Part shown: positions 9,689 to 17,654 of the stretch, one piece after another | Numbering within the stretch: the first letter of the stretch is position 1 | How the letters are laid out: each line of letters begins with the position of its first letter | From: RPQJ01 sp963706755 | GTDB taxonomy: Bacteria > Pseudomonadota > Gammaproteobacteria > Steroidobacterales > Steroidobacteraceae | Direction: 5' to 3' | Assembly (NCBI GenBank): GCA_963706755.1 | Contig: CAVPNH010000019.1 | Span: 248,001 to 312,000, forward strand | Length of the DNA: 64,000 nt | Program-made: the position numbers and the translations under genes | The notes under the pieces: model-generated | What the model saw: only the letters and a program-made list of their open reading frames with translations | Told to the model about the DNA's origin: nothing | Databases searched by the model: none

Positions 9689-9718
9689 CCATATATGGTC
9701 CAACAGGACCATATATGG
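9689..9718. promoter_or_regulatory. Perfect palindrome 1, candidate operator
   Basis: CCATATATGGTCC, spacer AACA, then its exact reverse complement: 13-base arms with a 4-base spacer. It lies in the divergent intergenic region, 30 bases upstream of the FlhC-like start. It shares the core TATGGTCC-N4-GGACCATA with the second palindrome, whose centre is 40 bases away. Such paired sites point to a dimeric regulator bound on one face of the helix. Confidence 0.75.
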
Positions 9719-9731
9719 CAGTCTATAACCA

Positions 9732-9755
9732 AATATGGTCCGTTTGGACCATATT
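9732..9755. promoter_or_regulatory. Perfect palindrome 2, candidate operator
   Basis: AATATGGTCC, spacer GTTT, then GGACCATATT: perfect 10-base arms with the same core and spacer length as palindrome 1. Its right arm ends directly before the AGGAGG ribosome-binding site (9756-9761) of the divergent gene at 9770. Binding here could block transcription or, in RNA, a hairpin could sit next to the ribosome site. Confidence 0.72.
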
Positions 9756-9769
9756 AGGAGGACCTGTTC

Positions 9770-10465
9770 ATGACGAACACCCTTGGAGAGAACCAGGGAT
9801 GGGCCCCTGCCGCCCTTGCCCATGAGGGAATTTTCACGCGTTCCGTGCGGCGCGACCTGACGGACCTGAACCGCAGGTACCTGGAACTCGGCCTGCGCCC
9901 GGACGCCGGGGCCGACCCGATGCTCGCCTGGTCGGAGGCGGTCCGCCGCGAGGTCGAGGCTGCCGATCCTGCCGTGCGCGACCGGATGGCGTGCTGCCCT
10001 TTCGCGCTCTTCGAGATCTACCTGCCTCCGGAGAATTCGGTGCCTGGCACCGAATCCTGCGCCGAGCTGGACCGGGTGGAGGACCGGGGGCAAGGTGAGC
10101 CCGGTGCTGCGCGGGCCGCCGCGTGCGTGGCTCTCGCGCACGGCGCGCTCTTCACGGCGTGGCGGCTGGCGGGCAGCGCACCACTCGCGGCCCGCATCGC
10201 CTTCGGCCTGACGCCAGCCACGGAACTCGAGCTGAACGAAATGTGCCCCACCCGGATCGCACAGCTCGCGACCTGTCCGGGCGTGGTCAGGGCCCGCTGG
10301 CCCGAGCGGCCTCGATTCTGGGCGATGCTGCGCGCCGCCGCGAATGCCGACTGCACCCACTCCCTGCAGTGGGCGCACTGCTTCGGCATCTGCCTCATGG
10401 ACGGGGAACGCGGCGGAGCACGTGTCGAAGACGTAGTGGCCCCGGATGGCCCGCCGCACCGCTGA
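9770..10465 (+). CDS. FlhD-like regulator candidate, long form
   Basis: The protein (231 residues) starts with ATG 8 bases after AGGAGG. By eye, residues 125-177 align without gaps to FlhD: ALFTAWRL with YLLLAQRL, then a conserved glycine (IAFGL with FRLGI), then RIAQLA with QMVKLA. The N-terminal half also has DLTDLNRRYLEL, resembling the FlhD start IYDINLSYLLL. FlhD is normally about 100-120 residues, so this is roughly twice as long. It is divergent from the FlhC-like gene. The assignment rests on a weak manual alignment; otherwise it is an unknown protein with several cysteines in the C-terminal third (Cys195, Cys204, Cys208). Confidence 0.5.
   Translation: MTNTLGENQGWAPAALAHEGIFTRSVRRDLTDLNRRYLELGLRPDAGADPMLAWSEAVRREVEAADPAVRDRMACCPFALFEIYLPPENSVPGTESCAELDRVEDRGQGEPGAARAAACVALAHGALFTAWRLAGSAPLAARIAFGLTPATELELNEMCPTRIAQLATCPGVVRARWPERPRFWAMLRAAANADCTHSLQWAHCFGICLMDGERGGARVEDVVAPDGPPHR
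10035..10055. repeat. REP-like palindrome inside a coding region
   Basis: ATTCGGTGC, spacer CTG, GCACCGAAT: perfect 9-base arms. It sits within the FlhD-like gene and encodes NSVPGTES, between its two halves. The GGTGCCTGGCACC core looks like short dispersed palindromes seen in many proteobacterial genomes. I found no second copy in this window. Confidence 0.6.
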
Positions 10466-10539
10466 GCCGCCGATTCTCCTTTGTTGCCGCTTCCGGGCCG
10501 CCCCGCTACGCTGCGTTCCCCCTTTCGCGCCCCCAGCCC

Positions 10540-11490
10540 ATGAAAGCCCTTTCGCTGCGCAAGCTCACCAAGACCTACAAGACCGGCGTCCAGGCGCTCA
10601 AGGGCATCGACCTCGACGTCGAGCAGGGCGATTTCTTCGCGCTGCTCGGGCCGAACGGCGCCGGCAAGACCACGGCCATCGGCATCGTCTCCTCGCTGGT
10701 GACCAAGACCTCCGGCAAGGCGTTCGTCTTCGGTCACGACATCGACACCGAGCTGGAGACGGCCAAGGCGTGCATCGGACTCGTCCCGCAGGAAATCAAT
10801 TTCAACCAGTTCGAGAAGGTCTCCACCATCCTCGTGAACCAGGCCGGGTTCTACGGCATGCCGCGCGCCGCGGCGAAGGATCGCGTCGAGCACTGGCTCA
10901 GGAAGCTGCAGCTGTGGGAGAAGCGCGAGGCCGTGTCGAGGACGCTCTCTGGCGGCATGAAGCGGCGCCTGATGATCGCGAGGGCCCTGGTCCACGAGCC
11001 GCGGCTGCTGATCCTCGACGAGCCCACGGCCGGCGTGGACATCGAGGTGCGACGGTCGATGTGGGAGTTCCTCAGGCAGATCAACGAGGAAGGCACGACC
11101 ATCATCCTCACGACCCACTACCTGGAAGAGGCCGAGAACCTCTGCCGCAACATCGCGATCATCGACGAGGGGCGGATCATCGAGCACGACCGCATGACGA
11201 CGGTGCTGCGGAAACTCCACAACGAGGTGTTCGTGCTGAACCTGCGGCGGCCGCTCGACGTGCTGCCCGATCTGCCGGGCTTCGCGCTCGCGCTGACGGA
11301 CGACGGATCGCTCGAGGTGGAGGTGAGCAAGGAGCAGAACCTGAACGACCTCTTTGCCGCGTTGTCCGCGCTCGGGATCGTCGTGGTCAGCATGCGCAAC
11401 AAGGCCAATCGCCTCGAGGAACTCTTCATGCGCCTCGTCGAGGGCCGCGACGCGGCCACTGGGCAGGCCAGGCCGGCGGTGGTGGCATGA
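10540..11490 (+). CDS. yadG: ABC-2 type transporter ATPase, YadG type
   Basis: This 316-residue ATP-binding protein has Walker A GPNGAGKTT (near residue 39), the Q-loop QEINFNQFE, the ABC signature LSGGMKRR, Walker B LLILDEPTAGVD and the switch histidine in TTHYLEE. A C-terminal extension follows the nucleotide-binding domain. The match is to YadG, the ATPase of a predicted two-gene exporter whose substrate is unknown. Its TGA overlaps the ATG of the permease gene, so the two are coupled. Confidence 0.93.
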   Translation: MKALSLRKLTKTYKTGVQALKGIDLDVEQGDFFALLGPNGAGKTTAIGIVSSLVTKTSGKAFVFGHDIDTELETAKACIGLVPQEINFNQFEKVSTILVNQAGFYGMPRAAAKDRVEHWLRKLQLWEKREAVSRTLSGGMKRRLMIARALVHEPRLLILDEPTAGVDIEVRRSMWEFLRQINEEGTTIILTTHYLEEAENLCRNIAIIDEGRIIEHDRMTTVLRKLHNEVFVLNLRRPLDVLPDLPGFALALTDDGSLEVEVSKEQNLNDLFAALSALGIVVVSMRNKANRLEELFMRLVEGRDAATGQARPAVVA

Positions 11491-12305
11491 GCGGTACCAC
11501 GGATCGCATCACGGGCGGCGTGGCCGTTCCGAGCGCGGGGAACCGTCGCTGGGTCGGCTTCCGCACCATCGTCATCCGCGAATTCAGCCGCATCGTCCGC
11601 ATCTGGGGTCAGACGATCGTGCCCCCGGCGATCACGGCGACGCTGTACTTCGTGATCTTCGGCAGCCTCGTGGGACGTCGCATCGGCGAGATGGGCGGCT
11701 TCAGCTACACGCAGTACATCGCGCCCGGGCTCATCATGATGTCCGTCATCACCAACAGCTACGGCAATGTCGTGTCCTCGTTCTTCGGCGCCAAGTTCGG
11801 GCGGCACATCGAGGAACTGCTCGTCTCGCCACTGCCCAACTGGCTCATCGTGCTCGGCTACGTCGCGGGCGGGCTGGTGAGGGGCCTGCTGGTCGGCCTG
11901 GTGGTGACCATCATCGCGCTCTTCTTCACGCATCTCCACGTCGAGCACCTCGTGCTCGTCTGCGCCGCGGTGCTGCTCACATCGCTCGTGTTCGCGCTCT
12001 GCGGCTTCATCAACGCCGTGTTCGCGAAGAACTTCGACCAGATCACCTTCATTCCCACCTTCATCCTCACGCCGCTCACGTACTTCGGCGGGGTGTTCTA
12101 CTCGATCACGATGCTGCCCGAGTGGGCGCAGCACGCCTCGCGCGCGAACCCGATCCTGTACATGGTCAATGCATTCCGGTTCGGCTTCCTCGGCGTGTCG
12201 GACGTGGACGTCAGATTCGCCTTCGCGATCATGGTGCTCGCGGCCGTGGCGCTCTTCGCGGCGAGCGTCTGGCTGATGGACAAGGGCATCGGGACGCGGG
12301 AGTAG
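11487..12305 (+). CDS. yadH: ABC-2 type transporter permease, YadH type
   Basis: The 272-residue membrane protein contains about six transmembrane helices and the ABC-2 permease segment LTPLTYFGGVFYSITMLPEWAQ, diagnostic of the YadH/NodJ class. The N-terminus contains VIREFSRIVRIWGQT, the cytoplasmic coupling region. It pairs with the ATPase encoded immediately upstream (ATGA overlap) to form an exporter in the inner membrane. The substrate is unknown. Confidence 0.93.
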   Translation: MSGTTDRITGGVAVPSAGNRRWVGFRTIVIREFSRIVRIWGQTIVPPAITATLYFVIFGSLVGRRIGEMGGFSYTQYIAPGLIMMSVITNSYGNVVSSFFGAKFGRHIEELLVSPLPNWLIVLGYVAGGLVRGLLVGLVVTIIALFFTHLHVEHLVLVCAAVLLTSLVFALCGFINAVFAKNFDQITFIPTFILTPLTYFGGVFYSITMLPEWAQHASRANPILYMVNAFRFGFLGVSDVDVRFAFAIMVLAAVALFAASVWLMDKGIGTRE

Positions 12306-12343
12306 GACGACGCGTCCGCCATTCGCCATCCACTTTCCTCATC

Positions 12344-13033
12344 ATGTGCGGTCGTTTCGCCTTCTATTCCCCCCACGAGGCAGTGACGCGGCTCTTCGGA
12401 GTCGCCGGTGCACCCTCGGTCGAGCCGCGCTACAACATCGCGCCGACGCAGTACGTCGCGGCGGTACGCCCGGGCTCCACGGGTAGCCGCTCGCTCGCCA
12501 TGCTGTACTGGGGCCTGGTGCCGTCGTGGGCGAAAGAAAAGGCGATCGGCGCGCGCATGATCAACGCCCGCGCCGAGACCCTCGGCGAGAAGCCCTCGTT
12601 TCGCAGTGCCTACCGGCGACGGCGTTGCCTCGTGCTCGCCGACGGCTGGTACGAGTGGCAGCGCAAAGGCGCGGTGAAGCAGCCGTACTTCATCGCGTTC
12701 GCGGATCGGGAGCCCTTCGGCATGGCGGGGCTGTGGGAGTCGTGGCGCGACCCGGCAGGCGGCGAGCCTCTCGAGTCCTGCTGCATCGTCACCACGCAGG
12801 CGGCGCCCGAACTCGCCCGCATCCACGACCGCATGCCGGTGATCGTTCCCACGGAACGGCACGATGAATGGCTCGACCCGGGCAACGATGCTGCCGGCGC
12901 CCTGGACGGTCTTCTGGTTCCGTGGGCCCGCGGGGGCCTCGAGGCCCGGCCGGTGAGCCGGCGCGTGAATTCCGCGCGCAATGAAGGCGCCGACCTGGTC
13001 GAGCCGCTTGGCACGCCGGCGGACCACGCCTAG
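12344..13033 (+). CDS. yedK: Abasic-site processing protein YedK (SRAP/HMCES family)
   Basis: The 229-residue protein starts MCGRF, so Cys2 becomes the N-terminal nucleophile after methionine removal. This cysteine forms a thiazolidine crosslink with abasic sites in single-stranded DNA, shielding them during replication. The other SRAP residues are present: Asn74 in INARAET, Glu104 in GWYEW and His161 in IHDRMPV. The length is typical. No LexA box is obvious in the 38 bases upstream. Confidence 0.94.
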   Translation: MCGRFAFYSPHEAVTRLFGVAGAPSVEPRYNIAPTQYVAAVRPGSTGSRSLAMLYWGLVPSWAKEKAIGARMINARAETLGEKPSFRSAYRRRRCLVLADGWYEWQRKGAVKQPYFIAFADREPFGMAGLWESWRDPAGGEPLESCCIVTTQAAPELARIHDRMPVIVPTERHDEWLDPGNDAAGALDGLLVPWARGGLEARPVSRRVNSARNEGADLVEPLGTPADHA

Positions 13034-13044
13034 AGTCGCGGGCC

Positions 13045-13947
13045 ATGGGTCCTGCAACGACATCGATTCGACGGCCGACGACGCGGGTTCGGTGGCGGAC
13101 GGCCGTTGCGGCGCTGCTCGCGCTCGCGCTCACCGGCTGCGGCCTCGGGCTTGTCTATCCGCGCCTCGATACCATCGGCGCGTATTACATCGAAGGGCTG
13201 GTCTCGCTGGACGACGCGCAGTCCGAGCAGCTCGACCAGCTGCTCGGCGCGAGCCTCGCCCGGCATCGCGCATCGGAGCTCGTTCGCTACGCGGCGTTCC
13301 TGCGCGGGCTGGCCGGGTCCGTCGAGGGCGGCGCGGATGCCGGAGAGTGGCAAGCGGCTGCACGCCAGGCCGATGTGTTCTGGCGCGACATTGGCGCGGC
13401 GCTGGCGCCTGCCGCGATCGAGATCGGGCGCACGCTCACCGACGAGCAGGTCGCCGAGCTGCTCGCGAACCTCTCGGAGCGGGACGAGGAGGAATGGCAG
13501 GAGTTCGCCGACCGCACGCCTGCCGAGCAGCTCGAGCACCGACAGAAGACGCTGCGGCGCGCCCTCGAGCGGTTTACAGGCCGCCTCGACGCGCGGCAAC
13601 GGGCGCTGCTCGACCAGCATGCCGCGAGCACCGGTTCCTTCATGGCGGAGTGGCGCGAAAATCGCCGCACCTGGCGGGAAGCGCTCGCGGCGGCGCTGGC
13701 AGTGCGCGGCTCGGGTGAGGAGTTCGCGCGGCGCATGACCCTGCTGGTCGCGCGGCCGGACGAACTCTGGACGCTGCAGTACCGGGCTGCGATCGAGCGC
13801 AGCCGTGCGGAGACGATCGGGCTCCTCGCTGCACTCGACGTCACCCTCACGCCGAGCCAGCGCGACACCGCGCGTCGCAAGCTCGCCTCGCTCGCCGACG
13901 AGCTCGCGCACCTCGCGCAGCCGGACGAACGGAAGCGGCGCGCATGA
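13045..13947 (+). CDS. DUF6279 family lipoprotein
   Basis: The 300-residue protein has a twin-arginine-poor basic N-terminus, a hydrophobic stretch AALLALAL and a lipobox LTGC (cysteine near residue 32), so it is predicted to be a lipoprotein. The remainder is helical, acidic and rich in DxxQ and ERxR repeats, starting with YPRLDTIGAYYI, which matches the DUF6279 family of unknown function. Its last four bases overlap the next gene (ATGA), tying it to the sulfotransferase genes. What it contributes to them is unknown. Confidence 0.8.
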   Translation: MGPATTSIRRPTTRVRWRTAVAALLALALTGCGLGLVYPRLDTIGAYYIEGLVSLDDAQSEQLDQLLGASLARHRASELVRYAAFLRGLAGSVEGGADAGEWQAAARQADVFWRDIGAALAPAAIEIGRTLTDEQVAELLANLSERDEEEWQEFADRTPAEQLEHRQKTLRRALERFTGRLDARQRALLDQHAASTGSFMAEWRENRRTWREALAAALAVRGSGEEFARRMTLLVARPDELWTLQYRAAIERSRAETIGLLAALDVTLTPSQRDTARRKLASLADELAHLAQPDERKRRA

Positions 13948-14627
13948 CCCAGTACGACGGCAAGATCTTCGGCATCGGCTTCTACAAGACCGGCACGACT
14001 TCGCTCTTCGAGGCGCTGCGCATCCTGGGCTACGACACGGTGAACGGCGATACGCCGGACAGTTACCCCGGCGCGGACGACGGCGCGACCCTGATCCGGC
14101 AGATCGACGCGGGGGACTTCCGCCTGCCGACGTTCGAGATGTTCGACGCGTTCACCGACAACCCGTACTTCCGGATCTGGCGCGAGATCTACGCGATGTA
14201 CCCCGAGGCGCGGTACATCCTCACGACACGCGAGGAGTCCGCCTGGATCTCGAGCTGCGTGAAGTTCTTTCGCGACCGGCGGATCCGGCCGATGCGGGTG
14301 TGGATGTTCGGGGCGCACGCCGATCCCTCGAAGGACGATGCGAGCCGGCAGGCATGGCTCGACGCGTACCGCGCGCACAACAGGGCGGTGCGGGAGTTCT
14401 TCGCCACCCGTCCTGAGCAGTTTCTCGAGTTCGACCCGACGCGCGAGCCGGGCTGGGACCGTCTTTGCGCGTTCCTCGGTGCACCGATACCCTCCCGGCC
14501 GTGGCCGCACGCGAATGCCGGCAAGCGGAACCGGCCATTGCGGCACCTCTGGCGGGGGTTGCGCCGAGCGCTGGGGCTGGAACTGCGCCCGCCCGACCCG
14601 CGCGCGCGCGGCGGCGACTCGAAGTGA
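13944..14627 (+). CDS. Sulfotransferase family protein 1
   Basis: The 227-residue protein begins with IFGIGFYKTGTTSLFEAL. The KTGTTS loop is the 5'-phosphosulfate-binding motif of PAPS-dependent sulfotransferases, and YILTTREESAWISS resembles the 3'-phosphate-binding segment with its conserved Arg and Ser. The acceptor could be a lipid, sugar or other small molecule. It overlaps the lipoprotein gene upstream and a second sulfotransferase downstream (GTGA). Its C-terminal tail is basic. Confidence 0.85.
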   Translation: MTQYDGKIFGIGFYKTGTTSLFEALRILGYDTVNGDTPDSYPGADDGATLIRQIDAGDFRLPTFEMFDAFTDNPYFRIWREIYAMYPEARYILTTREESAWISSCVKFFRDRRIRPMRVWMFGAHADPSKDDASRQAWLDAYRAHNRAVREFFATRPEQFLEFDPTREPGWDRLCAFLGAPIPSRPWPHANAGKRNRPLRHLWRGLRRALGLELRPPDPRARGGDSK

Positions 14628-15469
14628 CCAGCCCGACCGACCTCATCGCCTACATCCACGTCATGAAGACGGGCGGGCAGACGATGTGCGACATCCTCCG
14701 CCAGTCGTTTCCGGGGCGGCACTGCGACCTGCAGGTCAAGGGCGTTGCCACGGCGGAGGACCTGCGCTTCGCGAGGCACTTCTACCCGCGCATGAAGAGC
14801 ATCGCGGGCCACGCCGTCGTGCCGCTCAGCAACCTCGCGGAGGCCTGCGACTCCATCCGGTTCTTCGCGTTCCTGCGCGATCCGGTGGAACGTTGCGTCT
14901 CGCACTACCAGTACCGGCGCAACAAGGACGAGACCTCCGACTTCGAGCCGTGGCTCGCCAGGTTTGCGAACTACCAGACCCGCTTCCTCAGCCGTACGCA
15001 CGACGTGCAGGACCCCTGGGCCACCAGGCCGGACGCCGATCGCGCGATCGATGCGATCGAGCGCCGGGTCGGCTTCGTCGGGCTGCAGGAGCGGTTCGAC
15101 GAGTCCCTGGTGCTGCTCGCGCGCTGGGCCGGGGATCCCGCGTTCGATGTGGCCTACCGCTCGCGCAACGTGGCCTCCTCCACCGCGATCCGCAAGCAGA
15201 TCCTCGCCGATCCGCGCACGGTGGAAATGATCCGGGAGCACCACCGGGAAGACGAGAAGCTTTATCGTCACGTGCGGGACGTCGTGTACCCCAGGCAGGT
15301 AGAGCAGTACGGCCCCACGCTCGCCGCGGACGTAGCCGCGCTGCGCGCGCGAATTCCGGCTCCGCAGAGCAGGATACTGTCGCGCTCGCTCGCGGCTGTG
15401 AAACGCGGTGTGTTCTATAAGCCCCTCGCTCGTGCGCGCCAGCTCAGTCCGCTTCCTCCTGCGGCTTGA
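14624..15469 (+). CDS. Sulfotransferase family protein 2
   Basis: This 281-residue protein starts with GTG at 14624, overlapping the TGA of the preceding sulfotransferase gene; the frame is open further upstream but only within that gene. It has HVMKTGGQTM (5'-phosphosulfate loop) and FLRDPVERCVSHYQY (3'-phosphate-binding Arg and Ser), the pattern of the Sulfotransfer_2 family, which modifies carbohydrates. Two different sulfotransferase subfamilies in one operon suggest sulfation of one cell-surface product. The 3' end overlaps the convergent EF-G-like gene by 26 bases. Confidence 0.87.
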   Translation: MTSPTDLIAYIHVMKTGGQTMCDILRQSFPGRHCDLQVKGVATAEDLRFARHFYPRMKSIAGHAVVPLSNLAEACDSIRFFAFLRDPVERCVSHYQYRRNKDETSDFEPWLARFANYQTRFLSRTHDVQDPWATRPDADRAIDAIERRVGFVGLQERFDESLVLLARWAGDPAFDVAYRSRNVASSTAIRKQILADPRTVEMIREHHREDEKLYRHVRDVVYPRQVEQYGPTLAADVAALRARIPAPQSRILSRSLAAVKRGVFYKPLARARQLSPLPPAA

Positions 15470-17492
15470 ACGCTGCCGCCAGCTCCTGCTGCCTGCGCGC
15501 CGGCACCGGGTCGTAGTGGCTGAGGTCCATGGTGTAGGTGCCTTCGCCGCCGGTGATCGCCTTGAGCCGCGAGAGGTAGTCCTGCAGCTCGGCAAGCGGC
15601 ACGAGCGCAGAGATCTGCGAGCGCCCGCCGGGCAGCGTGTCCTGGCCGCTGATACGGGCGCGGCGCGTGGACAGGTCACTCGTGACGTCGCCGATCGAGG
15701 CCGAGGGCGTGCTGATCGCGACGCGCACGATCGGCTCTAGCACGATCGGGCCCGCTTCCTTGATCGCGCTCACGAAGGCCTTCTTGCCCGCCGCCACGAA
15801 GGCGACCTCCTTCGAATCCACGGCGTGGTGCTTGCCGTCATAGACGCTCACTCGAACGTCCTGCAGTTCGAACCCGGCGATCGCACCGTCCACGAGCACC
15901 TGGCGCACGCCTTTCTCGACCGCGGGAATGAACTGTCCCGGGATCGCGCCGCCCACGACGTCGTCCACGAACTCGAAACCCGCGCCGCGCGGCAGGGGCT
16001 CGACTCGCAGGTAGACCTCGCCGAACTGGCCCGCACCGCCGGTCTGCTTCTTGTGGCGGTGGTGGCCTTCGGCCGGCCGCGTGATCGTCTCGCGGTAGGG
16101 GACGCTCGGCGGGCTCGTCTTCACGGCCACGCCGTAGCGGTCGGTCATGCGTTGCAGCATCACGCGCAGGTGCAGGTCGCCGAGGCCGTAGAGCACGGTC
16201 TCGTTCTGCGCCGTGTGATGCTCGACGCGCACGCATGGGTCCTCGGCCACCAGCCGGTGCAGCGACTCGGAGAGCTTCTGCTCGTCGCCGCGCTTCTCGG
16301 CGCGGATGGCGAGTCCGAGCATCGGCGGCGGGAACGACACCGACTTCAGGTGGTGATGGTCCTCGTCGTGCGAGTCGTGCAGCACGGCGTCGAAATGCAG
16401 CTCGTCGATCTTGGGCACGGCGCAGATGTCGCCCGGGATCGCCTGCGACACCTCCACGTGTTCCTTGCCCTGCAGCTGGAAGAGGTGCGCGATCTTGATC
16501 GGCTTGCGCGCGTCGCCCACCAGGAGCTGCGCGCCGGCCTTCACCGTGCCCTGGTGGACGCGGAAGATGCCGAGCTTGCCGACGAACGGGTCGATGGTGA
16601 CCTTGAAGACGTGCGCGACGACGTGCTTGGCCGGGTCGGGATCGACCGTCACCCTGACGGCCGCGTCGCCTTCGCCCTTGAGGAAGGGCGGCGGATTGCC
16701 CTCGGCCGGGTTCGGCCCGAGGCGTACGAGGACGTCCATGAACTCCTGGATGCCGGCGCCGGTCTCGGCGCTGCAGAAGCAGATCGGTACGAGGTGGTCC
16801 TCGCGCAGCGCCTGCTCGAACGGGTCGTGCAGCTGCTCGGGGGAGATTTCCTCGCCCTGCTCGAGGTACAGGGCCATGAGCTTCTCGTCCACCTCGACCA
16901 CCTGGTCGATGATCTCGGTGTGCGCGGCCTCGACCGAGGAGAAGTCCGCGGGCTTTCCGCGTGCCTGGAAGAAGCAGTCGACCACCGCCTTGCCCCCGTC
17001 GGTGGGGAGGTTGAGCGGCAGGCAGGCCTTGCCGAACGCGTCGCGGATTTCCTCGAGCACCTCTTCCGTGCGCGCCTCGCGGCTGTCGATCTTGTTCACG
17101 ACGATGAGCCGGCACAGGCCGCGCGCCTTCGCGAATTCCATCATGCGCAGGGTCATCGGCTCGACGCCGTTCACCGCGCTTACCACGATCACCGCGGTCT
17201 CGACGGCCTCGAGCGCGCATAGGCTGCGGCCCAGGAAGTCGGGGTACCCCGGCGTGTCGATCATGTTGACCCGCCGGCCCTGGGTCTCGAATCCGCAGAT
17301 CGCCGCGTCCAGCGAGTGCAGCAGGGATTTTTCCTGGGGATCGAAGTCGCACACGGTCGTTCCGCGCGCGAGGGACCCTTTGGGCCGGATCGCACCGGAC
17401 TGCGCGAGCAAGGCTTCGGCCAGCAGCGTCTTGCCCGCGCCTGCCTGGCCTACGAGTGCGATGTTGCGGATATCTGCGGTCGAGTAGGGCAT
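15444..17492 (-). CDS. Elongation factor G-like translational GTPase
   Basis: The protein (682 residues) has G1 GQAGAGKT near residue 15, G3 DTPGYPDF, G4 NKID, and EF-G domains II to V. It is shorter than canonical EF-G and its N-terminal G-domain is of the EF-G-like (FusA2) subgroup, a paralogue present beside normal fusA in many proteobacteria. Its role is uncertain; some relatives act in ribosome recycling or stress. It stands alone on the minus strand, far from any str operon. Confidence 0.9.
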   Translation of the reverse strand: MPYSTADIRNIALVGQAGAGKTLLAEALLAQSGAIRPKGSLARGTTVCDFDPQEKSLLHSLDAAICGFETQGRRVNMIDTPGYPDFLGRSLCALEAVETAVIVVSAVNGVEPMTLRMMEFAKARGLCRLIVVNKIDSREARTEEVLEEIRDAFGKACLPLNLPTDGGKAVVDCFFQARGKPADFSSVEAAHTEIIDQVVEVDEKLMALYLEQGEEISPEQLHDPFEQALREDHLVPICFCSAETGAGIQEFMDVLVRLGPNPAEGNPPPFLKGEGDAAVRVTVDPDPAKHVVAHVFKVTIDPFVGKLGIFRVHQGTVKAGAQLLVGDARKPIKIAHLFQLQGKEHVEVSQAIPGDICAVPKIDELHFDAVLHDSHDEDHHHLKSVSFPPPMLGLAIRAEKRGDEQKLSESLHRLVAEDPCVRVEHHTAQNETVLYGLGDLHLRVMLQRMTDRYGVAVKTSPPSVPYRETITRPAEGHHRHKKQTGGAGQFGEVYLRVEPLPRGAGFEFVDDVVGGAIPGQFIPAVEKGVRQVLVDGAIAGFELQDVRVSVYDGKHHAVDSKEVAFVAAGKKAFVSAIKEAGPIVLEPIVRVAISTPSASIGDVTSDLSTRRARISGQDTLPGGRSQISALVPLAELQDYLSRLKAITGGEGTYTMDLSHYDPVPARRQQELAAAFKPQEEAD

Positions 17493-17571
17493 CTGTTGGC
17501 TCCGTTGGACCTGATTCTCGTTACGGAAGCATAACTCCGGAATCGCGGGGTGCCAGAGGCGTTTGCCGGGA

Positions 17572-17600
17572 TTGGCTTCAACGCCGGTTCAAGGTAGAAA
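17572..17600 (+). promoter_or_regulatory. Candidate sigma70 promoter
   Basis: TTGGCT, 17-base spacer, TAGAAA, located 55 bases before the receiver-domain gene at 17655. Hexamer spacing is ideal but match to consensus is moderate. Confidence 0.4.
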
Positions 17601-17654
17601 GCTGGTACGCACAGCGGCCCCAGGGCCGTCTTCCGGGGGGTAAGGGGAATGACG

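Noticed and set aside
9660..9692. Upstream ATG (MAETDKFRG) as the start of the FlhC-like gene
   Set aside because: No ribosome site, and it would overlap a perfect palindrome; the start at 9659 has AGGGGGA at good spacing and matches FlhC length.
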